Part shown: positions 24,289 to 32,175 of the stretch, in pieces
Position numbering within the stretch: position 1 is the stretch's first letter
How the letters are laid out: the number at the start of each line of letters is the position of its first letter
NCBI GenBank assembly: GCA_944331835.1
Contig: CALVIU010000014.1
Location: forward strand, 1-32,969
Origin: an uncultured Bacilli bacterium
Lineage (GTDB): Bacteria; Bacillota_I; Bacilli_A; RF39; UBA660
DNA: 32,969 bases
Direction: 5' to 3'
Made by a program: the position numbers and the translations under genes
Notes under the pieces: generated by a model
The model's database searches: none
What the model saw: the letters and a program-made list of their open reading frames with translations, nothing else
What the model was told of the DNA's origin: nothing

Positions 24289-25710
24289 ATGAATAAACCA
24301 GATCTTTGTATTGCTAAGAATAGAGAAAAAGTAAATATAAATTATATTAATTTAAATATGGATATAAAACCTGTTTTTAATGGTAAAAAATATTTTTTAA
24401 GAACTTATGGATGTCAAATGAATGTCCATGATTCAGAAGAAATAAAATACTATTTAGAAAAATTAGGATATGAACATAGTGATACTTTGGAAGATGCTGA
24501 TATAGTTGTGCTTAATACTTGTGCAATAAGAGAAAATGCTAAAGATAAAGTGTTCGGTTATTTAGGTAGATGTAAACATTTAAAGAAGATTAAGAAAGAT
24601 TTAATTATTTGTTTATGTGGGTGCTTAATGCAACAACCTAGTGAGGTTGAGGCAATTATGGATAAGCATAAATATGTCGATATAGTGATAGGTACCCATA
24701 ATTTAAGTGAGTTACCTAAACTTGTAGTTGAAGCAAATGGTAAACAAAATATTGAAGTATATTCTAATAGTGATAAAGTATTTGAAAATGTTAAATATAG
24801 TCGGGATTCAAAAATATCGGCTTGGATTAACATCCAACTAGGATGTGATAAATTTTGTACTTATTGTATAGTTCCTTATACAAGAGGACGGGAAAGAAGT
24901 AGGAAGATCGAAGAAATATTAAAAGAAGTACAAGAATTAAAGAAGCAAGGATATATGGAAATAACTTTACTGGGTCAAAATGTCAATGCCTATGGTAAAG
25001 ATTTAAATTTAGGTTATGATTTTGCAACGTTATTAGAAGAAACAGCGAAAATTGGGATTCCTCGGGTTAGATTTGTTACTAGTCATCCTTGGAATTTTAC
25101 TGATAAGATGATTGATGTTATTGCTAAGTATCCTAATATAATGCCATATATTCATTTGCCGATTCAATCAGGTAGTGATGAAATACTTAAGAGAATGAAT
25201 CGGAGATATACTGTAGAAGAATACAAAAAATTATTTGATACAATCAAAGAAAAAGTGCAAAATGTCAGTATTACAACTGATATAATCGTAGGTTTTCCTA
25301 ATGAAACTGAAGAGGATTTCAAACGTACTTTGGATATAGTAGATTATTGTAAGTTTGATGGGGCATTCACATTCATATTTTCACCAAGAATTGGAACAGC
25401 AGCTGCCTTGATGGAAGATAAAATATCTAAGGAAGAAAAAGAAGAAAGATTACATCGCTTAAATGAACTGGTCAATAAATATTCACTAGAAAGTAATAAG
25501 AAATATTTAGGCAAAGTTGTAGAAGTATTAATTACGGGACCTAGTGATAAAGGTGAAGATAAAGTATGTGGTTATACAGATACAATGAAATTAGTAAATG
25601 TGGCTGGCTCAAAAGATTTGATTGGGAAAATCGTTAAAGTTAAAATTACAGATGCTAAAAGCTTTAGTTTAGATGGGGGTGTAGTAAATGAAGCATGTGT
25701 TTATAATTAA
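24289..25710 (+). CDS. miaB: tRNA-2-methylthio-N6-isopentenyladenosine synthase MiaB
   Basis: A 473-aa radical-SAM methylthiotransferase that modifies A37 of tRNAs. The N-terminal UPF0004 domain holds the auxiliary Fe-S ligands Cys42 (TYGCQMN), Cys78 (NTCAIRENA) and Cys112 (CGCLMQQ). The radical-SAM cluster is Cys186-x3-Cys190-x2-Cys193 in LGCDKFCTYCIVPYTRGRE. A C-terminal TRAM domain follows from about residue 400. The LRTYGCQMN and ENAKDKVFG signatures mark MiaB rather than MtaB or RimO. The ATG follows GAGAGG. It overlaps the next gene by 23 bases. Confidence 0.96.
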   Translation: MNKPDLCIAKNREKVNINYINLNMDIKPVFNGKKYFLRTYGCQMNVHDSEEIKYYLEKLGYEHSDTLEDADIVVLNTCAIRENAKDKVFGYLGRCKHLKKIKKDLIICLCGCLMQQPSEVEAIMDKHKYVDIVIGTHNLSELPKLVVEANGKQNIEVYSNSDKVFENVKYSRDSKISAWINIQLGCDKFCTYCIVPYTRGRERSRKIEEILKEVQELKKQGYMEITLLGQNVNAYGKDLNLGYDFATLLEETAKIGIPRVRFVTSHPWNFTDKMIDVIAKYPNIMPYIHLPIQSGSDEILKRMNRRYTVEEYKKLFDTIKEKVQNVSITTDIIVGFPNETEEDFKRTLDIVDYCKFDGAFTFIFSPRIGTAAALMEDKISKEEKEERLHRLNELVNKYSLESNKKYLGKVVEVLITGPSDKGEDKVCGYTDTMKLVNVAGSKDLIGKIVKVKITDAKSFSLDGGVVNEACVYN

Positions 25711-26560
25711 TGTCAACTCTAATAGTGGAAAGACTACCCAAAGAGTTGAAGAAATTCGAAAAATTTGTAAGGCTTTAGAAGTTGATTATGAAATTTATGT
25801 AACAGATTCTAGAGAAACTACTATGGATATTGCCAAGAAATTTAGGGATGAATTTTGTGTAGTTTATGCCGTGGGTGGTGATGGTACTATTAATGCCGTT
25901 TTAAATTCCTTGATGGGTGGAGAAGCTTATTTAGGAGTAGTACCATTTGGTTCTGGTAATGATATATATCGAACACTAAAAGAATATGGTGATTTAGTTA
26001 CAGAGTGTAATGTTATGAAAGTTAATGATATGTATTGTTTAAATATTTTTAGTGCTGGTCTTGATGCTGAGATATGTGAAGCAGCTGAAAAAATGAAAAA
26101 ATTAAGTATTCCTCGGAGTCAAATATATAATTTAGGAATGGCTTATACATTTTTTAAATATAAGAATCAACCAATGCTAGTTAAGGCAGATTCAGAGGTA
26201 TATTATGGACCAAATATGACTATGGTTACAGTTTGTAATGGTAAATATTATGGAAACGGTTATCAAATTGCTCCAGATGCTGATATGCGAAAGGCCGGAG
26301 CAGATGTTTACATGTTGGGAGATTTAAATAAATGGGAATTGCCAGGATTTTTAAAATCAGTTATTCGAGGAACGCATGAAGAAAATGATGGTTTAGTTAA
26401 AACTAGCGCGAAAAAAATTGAAATTACATCTGAGCATCCAGTGGTAGCTAATGTTGATGGTGAAATTCTTAAAGCTGATCAATTCAACATAAATGCTGAG
26501 GTTGGAAAAATAAAGGTAGTACAAAATCGACGGGTTCTAAAATTAATAAGAAAAAAATAA
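25688..26560 (+). CDS. diacylglycerol kinase-like lipid kinase (DgkB/YegS family)
   Basis: A 290-aa lipid kinase with the DAGK catalytic domain. The nucleotide-binding signature GGDGT is at residues 63-67 and PFGSGNDIYRTL follows at 86-97. The C-terminal beta-sandwich includes NMTMVTVCNGKYYGNGYQIAP near 177-197 and VVANVDGEIL near 257-266. Such enzymes phosphorylate diacylglycerol (DgkB) or related lipids at the inner membrane face. The distinction from YegS-like paralogues cannot be made here. It starts within the 3' end of miaB, 23 bases before that gene's stop, so the two share a message. Confidence 0.88.
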   Translation: MKHVFIINVNSNSGKTTQRVEEIRKICKALEVDYEIYVTDSRETTMDIAKKFRDEFCVVYAVGGDGTINAVLNSLMGGEAYLGVVPFGSGNDIYRTLKEYGDLVTECNVMKVNDMYCLNIFSAGLDAEICEAAEKMKKLSIPRSQIYNLGMAYTFFKYKNQPMLVKADSEVYYGPNMTMVTVCNGKYYGNGYQIAPDADMRKAGADVYMLGDLNKWELPGFLKSVIRGTHEENDGLVKTSAKKIEITSEHPVVANVDGEILKADQFNINAEVGKIKVVQNRRVLKLIRKK

Positions 26561-26561
26561 T

Positions 26562-26592
26562 GAAAATAGCATTTTGGAGATGCTGTTTTTTT
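26562..26592 (+). terminator. intrinsic terminator after the lipid kinase gene
   Basis: The hairpin AAAATAGCAT...ATGCTGTTTT has one U-G pair and is followed by a run of eight or more T. It separates miaB and the lipid kinase from the helicase unit. Confidence 0.75.
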
Positions 26593-26633
26593 TGTAGTTT
26601 TATGATATTATAGATACGGAGATGTGATGTATT

Positions 26634-26852
26634 ATGATGGGAAAAGTATTAGAGGTATTTGTTCCAGATTTACCGCTACAAAACATGATTGGTTTTAAAA
26701 TTGAAACTGATAATGAAATAATGACATTAATTTTAGAGCAAAATAACAAAAATGTTCATATATTAAAAAATGATTATGTTTTAATAACGAAAAAAATGAT
26801 TGGAAATAAAGAGTTGTTAGATATAGATTATGTAGGTGATAGAGATGAGTAA
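26634..26852 (+). CDS. small protein of unknown function before the helicase
   Basis: A 72-aa protein (MMGKVLEVFVPDLPL...) that looks like a small beta-rich fold. I recognise no family. Two consecutive ATG codons (26634, 26637) follow GTGATG; GGAG is 12 bases upstream. Its last 8 bases overlap the start of the helicase gene, so it is translated in step with it. Such conserved coupling would suggest a partner of the helicase, but that is inference. Confidence 0.68.
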   Translation: MMGKVLEVFVPDLPLQNMIGFKIETDNEIMTLILEQNNKNVHILKNDYVLITKKMIGNKELLDIDYVGDRDE

Positions 26853-29800
26853 ACTAAAGTTATTTCCTCATAATGAAGAAGCTTATAATAAAGTTAAGAA
26901 AGCTTTTGAAACATCAAATGTTGTGGGAATAGTTCATGCTACAGGAACAGGAAAAACATATAACGCTTTAGCTTTATGTTTAGATAATTTAGATAAAAAA
27001 GTAGTATATGTTGTTCCTTCTAATGGAATTATTGAACATGTTCAAAGCGAAATACAAAAAAACGGTTTAGCTGATGAACTTAAAAATATAACTTTTATAA
27101 CATATCAAAGTTTAATAAACCAAAGCTATGAAGAATTACAAAACTTAGATGTAGACTTATTGATATTAGATGAATTTCATCATATTGGGGCACCAGTATG
27201 GGGAGTAAGAATTAATACCATAATAGATACGCATCCAGATTTGAAAATATTTGGAATGACAGCTTATACTATAAGAGATAGAAGTTCGGAATATGAAAGG
27301 GACATGGCTGAAGATGGTGGTAATGAACTTTTTTCTGATAAGATTGTCAGTAGGTATGATTTGGTAGATGCAATGCTTGATAAAGTTATAGGTATGCCTA
27401 TTTATAGAATGGGGTATGCCAAACTTATTGGTCTTGAAAGATTACTTGAAGAAAGATTATTAAATGGAAGATACACTTTTGCGGAAAAAGAAAGATATCT
27501 TAATATATTAAAAAGTTTGAAAAAAAGGTTAGAACAAGCAAATAATAATCAAGAAATTGTAAGACAATATGTTGCTCCTGGAAGTAAAGTTATATATTTT
27601 TGTCCATTGGGAGTAGATATAGATTTGATTATCGATGAAGTAAAGATGTGGTTTAAAGGATATATTGCTCCGGATGATATTGAAATTTATAAAACGACTG
27701 CTGATATGGGAATGTTAGGTGCTAAAAATAGAGATGCTTTTTATAATGATTGTGATTTGGATGGTCATGATGTTAGTGGAAAACTACGAATAATGTTTAC
27801 AATTAATCAATATAATGAGGGCATTCATGCTCCGAATGTTGATACAATTATAATGTCTCGAGAAACGAAGTCAGATATAATTTTTTTCGAACAATTAGGT
27901 AGGGCATTGACATCAAAGGCAAATTCTAAAAAAGAATTTTATGAAGGTTTGTCTATTGAGGAATTATTTAGCTTGTGTAAGGAAAAGCATCTAAATGTTA
28001 AACCTGATTTTAGTAAAGAAAAGTTAATTGAATTGTTATGTTCTCCTTTAATTCTTGATTTGGCGGGAAATATTGATTTTGTCATGAGTTTAGAAAATGA
28101 ATTAAAAAATCGAATTAAAATTAGATATCCTAATAAAGAAAGTAATAATATAAGTGATACTTTTTTTGAAGATGCCTTATTTGATATTGAAATGTTTGAT
28201 ATTGATATGCTTCAGGCGTTATTAACAATAAAAGATAGATTATCTAGAAATTGGGAAGATTATTATAATTTGGCTAGTATTTATTATGAACATCATGGTG
28301 ACTTATTTATTCCTTCTGGTTTTCGTACAATTAATGGATATGAATATAATTCCATGGGATATGTTTTAGCTTCTTGGGTTAATAATCAAAGAACTTTAGC
28401 GAAGAATGGCAAATTATTGGAATATAGAAAACAATTATTAGACAAAATTGGAATGGTTTATGATGTTTTGGATTATAGATGGAATCTTATGTATGAGTTA
28501 GCTAAAAAATATAAAGAGCATTATAAAGATTTAGAAATTGTGAGTACTTTTAAAACAAAGGATGGCGTTAATTATGCTGAAGATGGATATAATTTAGGGG
28601 GCTGGGTTTCTAATCAAAGACAAGCGAAGAGAAAAGGTACTTTGAGTAAAGAATATGAAGATAAATTAAGTGCTATTGGATTTAGATTTGAAAATAAACA
28701 TTTGAGTTGGGATGCAATGTATGAATTAGCTAGAAAGTATTATGAACATCATAGAAATTTAGCTGTTTCTTATGATTTTAAAACAAAAGATGGTTTTACA
28801 TATGTTGAAGATGGATATAATTTAGGAATATGGTTATCTACTCAAAAAACTGCTAAAAGAGATGGTACATTAACTTCAGATAAGGAAAAAAAGTTAGTGG
28901 AAATTGGCATAGTTTTTGATTTATTAGATAAACAATGGTTAGAAAGATTTGAATTATTAAAAAAATATTATAAACATTATGGTAATTTGAATTTGACTTA
29001 TGCATTTAAAACTAAAAATGGTTATGAATATGATGAGAATGGCTATAATTTGTTAACTTGGATTAATAGGCAGTTGCAAAGAATAGAAAATGGTACTTTA
29101 AGTGAAGAAAGAGTTCAAATGTTAAATAAACTTCTCGGTGAAGCAAATTGGAAAAAGTACAAAAAAGATGTTTGGTGGGACGAAATGTATGCGTTAGCTC
29201 AAAAGTTTTATGAGTGTCATAAGAATTTGAAATTACCTTATCACTTTAAAACGAGTGATGGCTTAAATTACGATGAAAATGGTAAAGACTTATATGAGTG
29301 GATAATGACTCAAAGAATCGCAAAACAAGAAGGAAAGCTAAGTGAGGAACGGGAAGAAAAATTAAATAAAATAGGTATGGTTTATAATGTTTATGATTTT
29401 AGATATCAAATGACATATGATTTAGCCAAAATATATTATGGACATTATGGTAATTTATTAGTACCAGTAACATTTAAAACTAGCAATGGATATGAATACG
29501 ATGCAAATGGTATAGCATTAGGTACATGGGTTAGAAATTTGCGAAAAAGGGAAGAAAAATTAGATTGGGATAAGAAAAAAGACTTACTAGCGATAGGTAT
29601 GGTTTTTGATTTACGTAAGAATAAGGAAAAAAAGCAAGAAATTTGTCAAAATTATGGAATAGATATAGAAATAAATAAGAATACTATAAGAGTTATATCA
29701 GTAATCGAGTTGGAAGTAAAAATAAAATTTTTAATGGATAATAATATTCCAATAACTGAAAATGGCATATTAAATGAAATATTTAGTATGTCAAGTGAAG

Positions 29801-29868
29801 CCTTAGAAGAAAAGTATGGTTTATCTTTAGTTAATTTAATAGATAGATATTATGGAGTGACTAGATAG
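26845..29868 (+). CDS. SF2 helicase with six helicase-associated (HA) repeats
   Basis: A 1007-aa protein. Residues 1 to about 370 form an SF2 helicase core: HATGTGKT (31-38, Walker A), LILDEFHH (106-113, DEAH-like box), GMTAYT as motif III, and FFEQLGRAL as motif VI, in which the usual last arginine is absent. After a linker, residues about 468-925 consist of six repeats of ~75 residues. Each starts with a Trp or aromatic residue plus Tyr-x-Leu-A and contains FKTKDG-x-x-Y-x-x-x-G-x-x-L-x-x-W, then a Q-R/K helix and an ending IGMVYD. These match the helicase-associated HA domain (PF03457-like), thought to bind nucleic acid. I chose ATG 26845 over GTG 26836 because GTAGGTGAT precedes it. Its biological role is unknown; defence, mobile-element and repair functions are all possible. 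Confidence 0.85.
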   Translation: MSKLKLFPHNEEAYNKVKKAFETSNVVGIVHATGTGKTYNALALCLDNLDKKVVYVVPSNGIIEHVQSEIQKNGLADELKNITFITYQSLINQSYEELQNLDVDLLILDEFHHIGAPVWGVRINTIIDTHPDLKIFGMTAYTIRDRSSEYERDMAEDGGNELFSDKIVSRYDLVDAMLDKVIGMPIYRMGYAKLIGLERLLEERLLNGRYTFAEKERYLNILKSLKKRLEQANNNQEIVRQYVAPGSKVIYFCPLGVDIDLIIDEVKMWFKGYIAPDDIEIYKTTADMGMLGAKNRDAFYNDCDLDGHDVSGKLRIMFTINQYNEGIHAPNVDTIIMSRETKSDIIFFEQLGRALTSKANSKKEFYEGLSIEELFSLCKEKHLNVKPDFSKEKLIELLCSPLILDLAGNIDFVMSLENELKNRIKIRYPNKESNNISDTFFEDALFDIEMFDIDMLQALLTIKDRLSRNWEDYYNLASIYYEHHGDLFIPSGFRTINGYEYNSMGYVLASWVNNQRTLAKNGKLLEYRKQLLDKIGMVYDVLDYRWNLMYELAKKYKEHYKDLEIVSTFKTKDGVNYAEDGYNLGGWVSNQRQAKRKGTLSKEYEDKLSAIGFRFENKHLSWDAMYELARKYYEHHRNLAVSYDFKTKDGFTYVEDGYNLGIWLSTQKTAKRDGTLTSDKEKKLVEIGIVFDLLDKQWLERFELLKKYYKHYGNLNLTYAFKTKNGYEYDENGYNLLTWINRQLQRIENGTLSEERVQMLNKLLGEANWKKYKKDVWWDEMYALAQKFYECHKNLKLPYHFKTSDGLNYDENGKDLYEWIMTQRIAKQEGKLSEEREEKLNKIGMVYNVYDFRYQMTYDLAKIYYGHYGNLLVPVTFKTSNGYEYDANGIALGTWVRNLRKREEKLDWDKKKDLLAIGMVFDLRKNKEKKQEICQNYGIDIEINKNTIRVISVIELEVKIKFLMDNNIPITENGILNEIFSMSSEALEEKYGLSLVNLIDRYYGVTR

Positions 29869-29870
29869 TT

Positions 29871-30161
29871 ATGGATTTTTTAAGAAAATATGTAAGCAAC
29901 GTTTATTATGAGTTAATATTGGATACTTATGATTGGGTATATCTTCAAAGTTTAGATGAAAAAAAATTTCAAAAAATATACAATTTATTTAAAAATTTGG
30001 GCTTTTCTTTTGTAGATGATATTGTTTTAAAATATATAGAAATATTTGAGTTGCCAGAGGAAGAAGTATTAGATAAAATAGAAACTTTAAAAAACACTTT
30101 GGGAGATAATTATAAAAATATTATTAGTAATAACATGAATATTTTAAAGTATCTAGTTTAA
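29871..30161 (+). CDS. small protein of unknown function after the helicase
   Basis: A 96-aa, largely helical, acidic protein (MDFLRKYVSNVYYELILDTY...) with no recognised domain. It begins two bases after the helicase stop, with GGAGTG inside the helicase's last codons as a likely ribosome binding site. It probably belongs to the same unit. Its 3' end overlaps the convergent acetyltransferase gene by 9 bases, and no terminator hairpin is visible there. Confidence 0.65.
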   Translation: MDFLRKYVSNVYYELILDTYDWVYLQSLDEKKFQKIYNLFKNLGFSFVDDIVLKYIEIFELPEEEVLDKIETLKNTLGDNYKNIISNNMNILKYLV

Positions 30162-30593
30162 TTTTAAGATATAAATATTTCTTTTTATGCCATCAGATAA
30201 GTCTAGAGGTTCTAGTAAGTTCCAACCAAACTTTTCGTATAAGTTTTGATGTCTAGTATGTAAATATAAAGTTTTAATATTTAATTTATCCATGTAAGTA
30301 GGAATGGTGTTTATTAAAAATCTGCCATATCCTTGATGACGATATTCTTCTTTTATAAAGACATTAGCTAGCCATGGTGTATATGAGGTATTGTCATTAT
30401 CATGGTTTACTATTTGATAAAAGCCAATTAGTTTATTATCTTTTAGTAAGATAATAGTAATAGGGTAAGTTTTATTGTTAATGCCATTTATAATATCGTT
30501 AGTAATATCTTTAGAGATTAATGGCTTTAAATCAGTAGATATTTCATTGATGTAAGAACTGTTTATATCATTTAAGATATTTGTAGTAAGCAT
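30153..30593 (-). CDS. GNAT family N-acetyltransferase
   Basis: A 146-aa acetyltransferase of the GNAT superfamily. Acetyl-CoA-binding motif A is VFIKEEYRHQGYGRFLINTI around residues 75-94 with the Q-G-Y-G core, preceded by the beta strand KLIGFYQIVNHD. The end (LYEKFGWNLLE) is the usual GNAT C-terminal signature. The substrate cannot be predicted. The ATG at 30593 follows GGTGAT. It is divergent from the zinc-ribbon gene at 30676 and convergent with the helicase unit. Confidence 0.87.
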   Translation of the reverse strand: MLTTNILNDINSSYINEISTDLKPLISKDITNDIINGINNKTYPITIILLKDNKLIGFYQIVNHDNDNTSYTPWLANVFIKEEYRHQGYGRFLINTIPTYMDKLNIKTLYLHTRHQNLYEKFGWNLLEPLDLSDGIKRNIYILKLN

Positions 30594-30621
30594 ATTATCA
30601 CCATAATTATTATAATATATA

Positions 30622-30651
30622 TTGCTAGTATTATAAAGTTTTTGATATACT
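30622..30651 (+). promoter_or_regulatory. promoter of the zinc-ribbon gene
   Basis: TTGCTA (30622-30627), 18 bases, TATACT (30646-30651) with a TGA extended -10, followed by a GGGAGG ribosome binding site before the ATG at 30676. Confidence 0.5.
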
Positions 30652-30675
30652 ATTATTACTTAAGGGAGGTAAATT

Positions 30676-30915
30676 ATGAAATGTCCAGTATGTAAAGATG
30701 TAACATTATTAATGTCAGAAAAAAAGGGGGTAGAAATTGATTATTGTCCTGAATGCCGAGGTATATGGCTAGATAGAGGAGAACTTGAAAAGATTATAGG
30801 TCAAGAAGAAGTTAAATCTCAAGATAAAGAAACAACTAAAAATAATGAAAAAGGCAATAAAAAAGAAAAGAAAGAATCTTTTCTAATGGAAATATTTGAA
30901 ATGTTTGGAGAATAA
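30676..30915 (+). CDS. TFIIB-type zinc-ribbon protein
   Basis: A 79-aa protein of the zf-TFIIB family. The zinc ligands are Cys3 and Cys6 (MKCPVC) and Cys24 and Cys27 (DYCPECRG), followed by the hallmark GIWLDRGELEKI. The remaining ~40 residues are a Lys/Glu-rich linker and a short hydrophobic helix at the end (FLMEIFEMFG). The molecular role of the family is not established. It is preceded by a strong AAGGGAGG ribosome binding site. Confidence 0.88.
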   Translation: MKCPVCKDVTLLMSEKKGVEIDYCPECRGIWLDRGELEKIIGQEEVKSQDKETTKNNEKGNKKEKKESFLMEIFEMFGE

Positions 30916-30932
30916 TTAGTTCGATTTAAATT

Positions 30933-30959
30933 AAGGTAATATATAGTATTATCTTTTTT
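30933..30959 (+). terminator. terminator of the zinc-ribbon gene
   Basis: AAGGTAATA (30933-30941) pairs with TATTATCTT (30947-30955), with one G-U pair and a 5-base loop, followed by TTTT. Confidence 0.6.
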
Positions 30960-30996
30960 GTTGCCATAAATCAATGATTAGTATTTTAAATTAAAA

Positions 30997-31182
30997 CTAT
31001 TTTTTATAATCAATGTCACAGTAAGGGCAAATTGCGGTTTTTCCGTTATCGCAGCCTTCTTTTATTTCTTTAGAATTAAAAATTTTTAGACAGTAAAAGC
31101 AGCCGCATTTATTGGATTTTTCTAAGTATGCTCTGTTGGCGCTAGAGCATGCGTGAGCATTAATGTAGTTAGGTTTAGTCAT
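30997..31182 (-). CDS. small cysteine-rich zinc-ribbon protein, short form
   Basis: A 61-aa protein with two Cys pairs or clusters: CGCFYC (26-31) and CPYC (52-55). The sequence NYINAHACSSANR...KCGCFYCLKIF...GKTAICPYCDID matches a small bacterial cytoplasmic protein family that I know only as uncharacterised. Members I recall continue for about 15-20 residues after the last CPYCGIDS block. Here the protein stops almost at once, after DIDYKK, so it may be C-terminally truncated. It lies downstream of tRNA-Met on the same strand, beyond the tRNA terminator. Its ribosome binding site (GAAG) is weak. Confidence 0.7.
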   Translation of the reverse strand: MTKPNYINAHACSSANRAYLEKSNKCGCFYCLKIFNSKEIKEGCDNGKTAICPYCDIDYKK

Positions 31183-31200
31183 GTTATCTTCATATATAAA

Positions 31201-31226
31201 TAAAACTAGATATTGCTATCTAGTTA
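31201..31226 (-). terminator. terminator of tRNA-Met
   Basis: On the minus strand AACTAGATA pairs with TATCTAGTT across the loop GCAA, followed by TTATTT. It starts 8 bases after the tRNA 3' end. Confidence 0.7.
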
Positions 31227-31234
31227 ATTCTAAT

Positions 31235-31311
31235 TGGTAGCGACGGTGTGATTCGAACACACGACCTGCCGGGTATGAACCGGATGCTCTAGCCAACTGA
31301 GCTACATCGCC
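31235..31311 (-). tRNA. tRNA-Met (anticodon CAU)
   Basis: A 77-nt cloverleaf on the minus strand, with CCA encoded. The 7-bp acceptor stem GGCGATG pairs with CGTCGCT (one G-U at each of positions 1-72 and 6-67). The D arm is AGCTCAGTTGGCTAGAGC, the anticodon loop TTCATAC, and the T arm GTGTGTTCGAATCACAC. The normal 1-72 pair and the absence of the three G-C pairs of initiators in the anticodon stem favour elongator Met. A lysidine-modified Ile(CAU) tRNA is less likely but not excluded. Confidence 0.93.
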
Positions 31312-31326
31312 ATGAAATTCATTAAT

Positions 31327-31355
31327 AATATATCATAATTGCTGGTGTTTGACAA
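31327..31355 (-). promoter_or_regulatory. promoter of tRNA-Met
   Basis: On the minus strand TTGTCA (31355-31350), 17 bases, TATATT (31332-31327), placed about 16 bases upstream of the tRNA 5' end. Confidence 0.7.
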
Positions 31356-31373
31356 TACTTTTTTTGTGATTTT

Positions 31374-31380
31374 TGTCGAA
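31374..31380 (+). promoter_or_regulatory. Spo0A-box-like site between tRNA-Met and gmk
   Basis: A perfect TGTCGAA 7-mer lies about 20 bases upstream of the gmk -35 box. A single 7-mer is weak evidence on its own; it is noted because the miaB region has the same motif. Confidence 0.25.
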
Positions 31381-31399
31381 CAAATTATTAATGTTATTA

Positions 31400-31427
31400 T
31401 TGAAAATATTTATTTATTTGATATAAT
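31400..31427 (+). promoter_or_regulatory. promoter of gmk
   Basis: TTGAAA (31400-31405), 16 bases, and a perfect TATAAT (31422-31427), 25 bases before the gmk start codon. Confidence 0.7.
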
Positions 31428-31452
31428 TAATAGAAAAAAGTGAGGGATAAAT

Positions 31453-32127
31453 GTGATTAAAACTAAAAGTAAAGGGGATTTAATAATTATATCTGGTACT
31501 ACTTGTGCTGGTAAAGGGACAGTTATTAAGAAGTTACTCGCTAATCATAATGATGTAGTTTTATCTACTTCTTATACATCAAGGCCTAAAAGAGAGTCAG
31601 AAATAGATGGAGTAGATTACTATTTTGTTAGTAAAGAAGAGTTTGAAAGAAAAATAGAAAATGGAGATTTCTTAGAGTATGCTCAAGTTCAATATGGAGC
31701 TTATTATGGTACTCCCAAAAAAGAAGTATTAGAGTTGCTTGATAGTGGTAAAGATGTAATACTTGAAATAGACGTTCAAGGAGCAAAGCAAATAAAAGAA
31801 CTTTATCCAGAAACAGTATTAATATTTATCATGGCGCCATCAATGAGAGAAGTGAAAAGAAGAATAATGATGAGAGGCGATGAAAATATTGATCAAATAA
31901 TTTCTAGATTTAAGGTAGCATATAATGAGATAAATCAAATAAATGATTATAATTATGTTGTTGTTAATGATGATTTAGATAAAGCAATAGCAAAGGTTGA
32001 AGCAATTCTTGTTAGTGAAAAATTGCGGGTTGATAGAATAGAAGAATTAAGTGTTGAAAATGAAGAAGAAATAATTCATGAACTTTTAATGGATAAAGAA
32101 TTTGTTAATGAAAAAAATTATGAGTAG
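31453..32127 (+). CDS. gmk: guanylate kinase
   Basis: A 224-aa enzyme that phosphorylates GMP to GDP. The P-loop reads SGTTCAGKGT at about residues 14-23, and the GMP-binding segment is TSYTSRPKRESEIDGVDYYFVS near 38-59. EIDVQGAKQIK (about 98-108) and the lid region RRIMMRG are typical. The P-loop differs from the common GPSGVGKGT form at its second and third positions but keeps Gly-Lys-Gly/Thr. Translation starts at the GTG at 31453 behind GAGGGAT; there is no in-frame ATG nearby. The ~25 extra acidic residues at the C terminus are longer than usual. Confidence 0.94.
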   Translation: MIKTKSKGDLIIISGTTCAGKGTVIKKLLANHNDVVLSTSYTSRPKRESEIDGVDYYFVSKEEFERKIENGDFLEYAQVQYGAYYGTPKKEVLELLDSGKDVILEIDVQGAKQIKELYPETVLIFIMAPSMREVKRRIMMRGDENIDQIISRFKVAYNEINQINDYNYVVVNDDLDKAIAKVEAILVSEKLRVDRIEELSVENEEEIIHELLMDKEFVNEKNYE

Positions 32128-32175
32128 CTATTGCTTATAATTTTTTTGTGTGGTATTCTTAGTTTGGTGGTAAAA

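Noticed and set aside
28250..29620. CRISPR or simple DNA tandem repeat
   Set aside because: The periodicity is at the protein level (~225 bases, strongly diverged in DNA) and is explained by HA-domain repeats; no short direct repeats with uniform spacers exist anywhere in the window.
31235..31311. Initiator tRNA-fMet
   Set aside because: It lacks the 1-72 mismatch and the run of three G-C pairs at the base of the anticodon stem; its sequence looks like elongator tRNA-Met.
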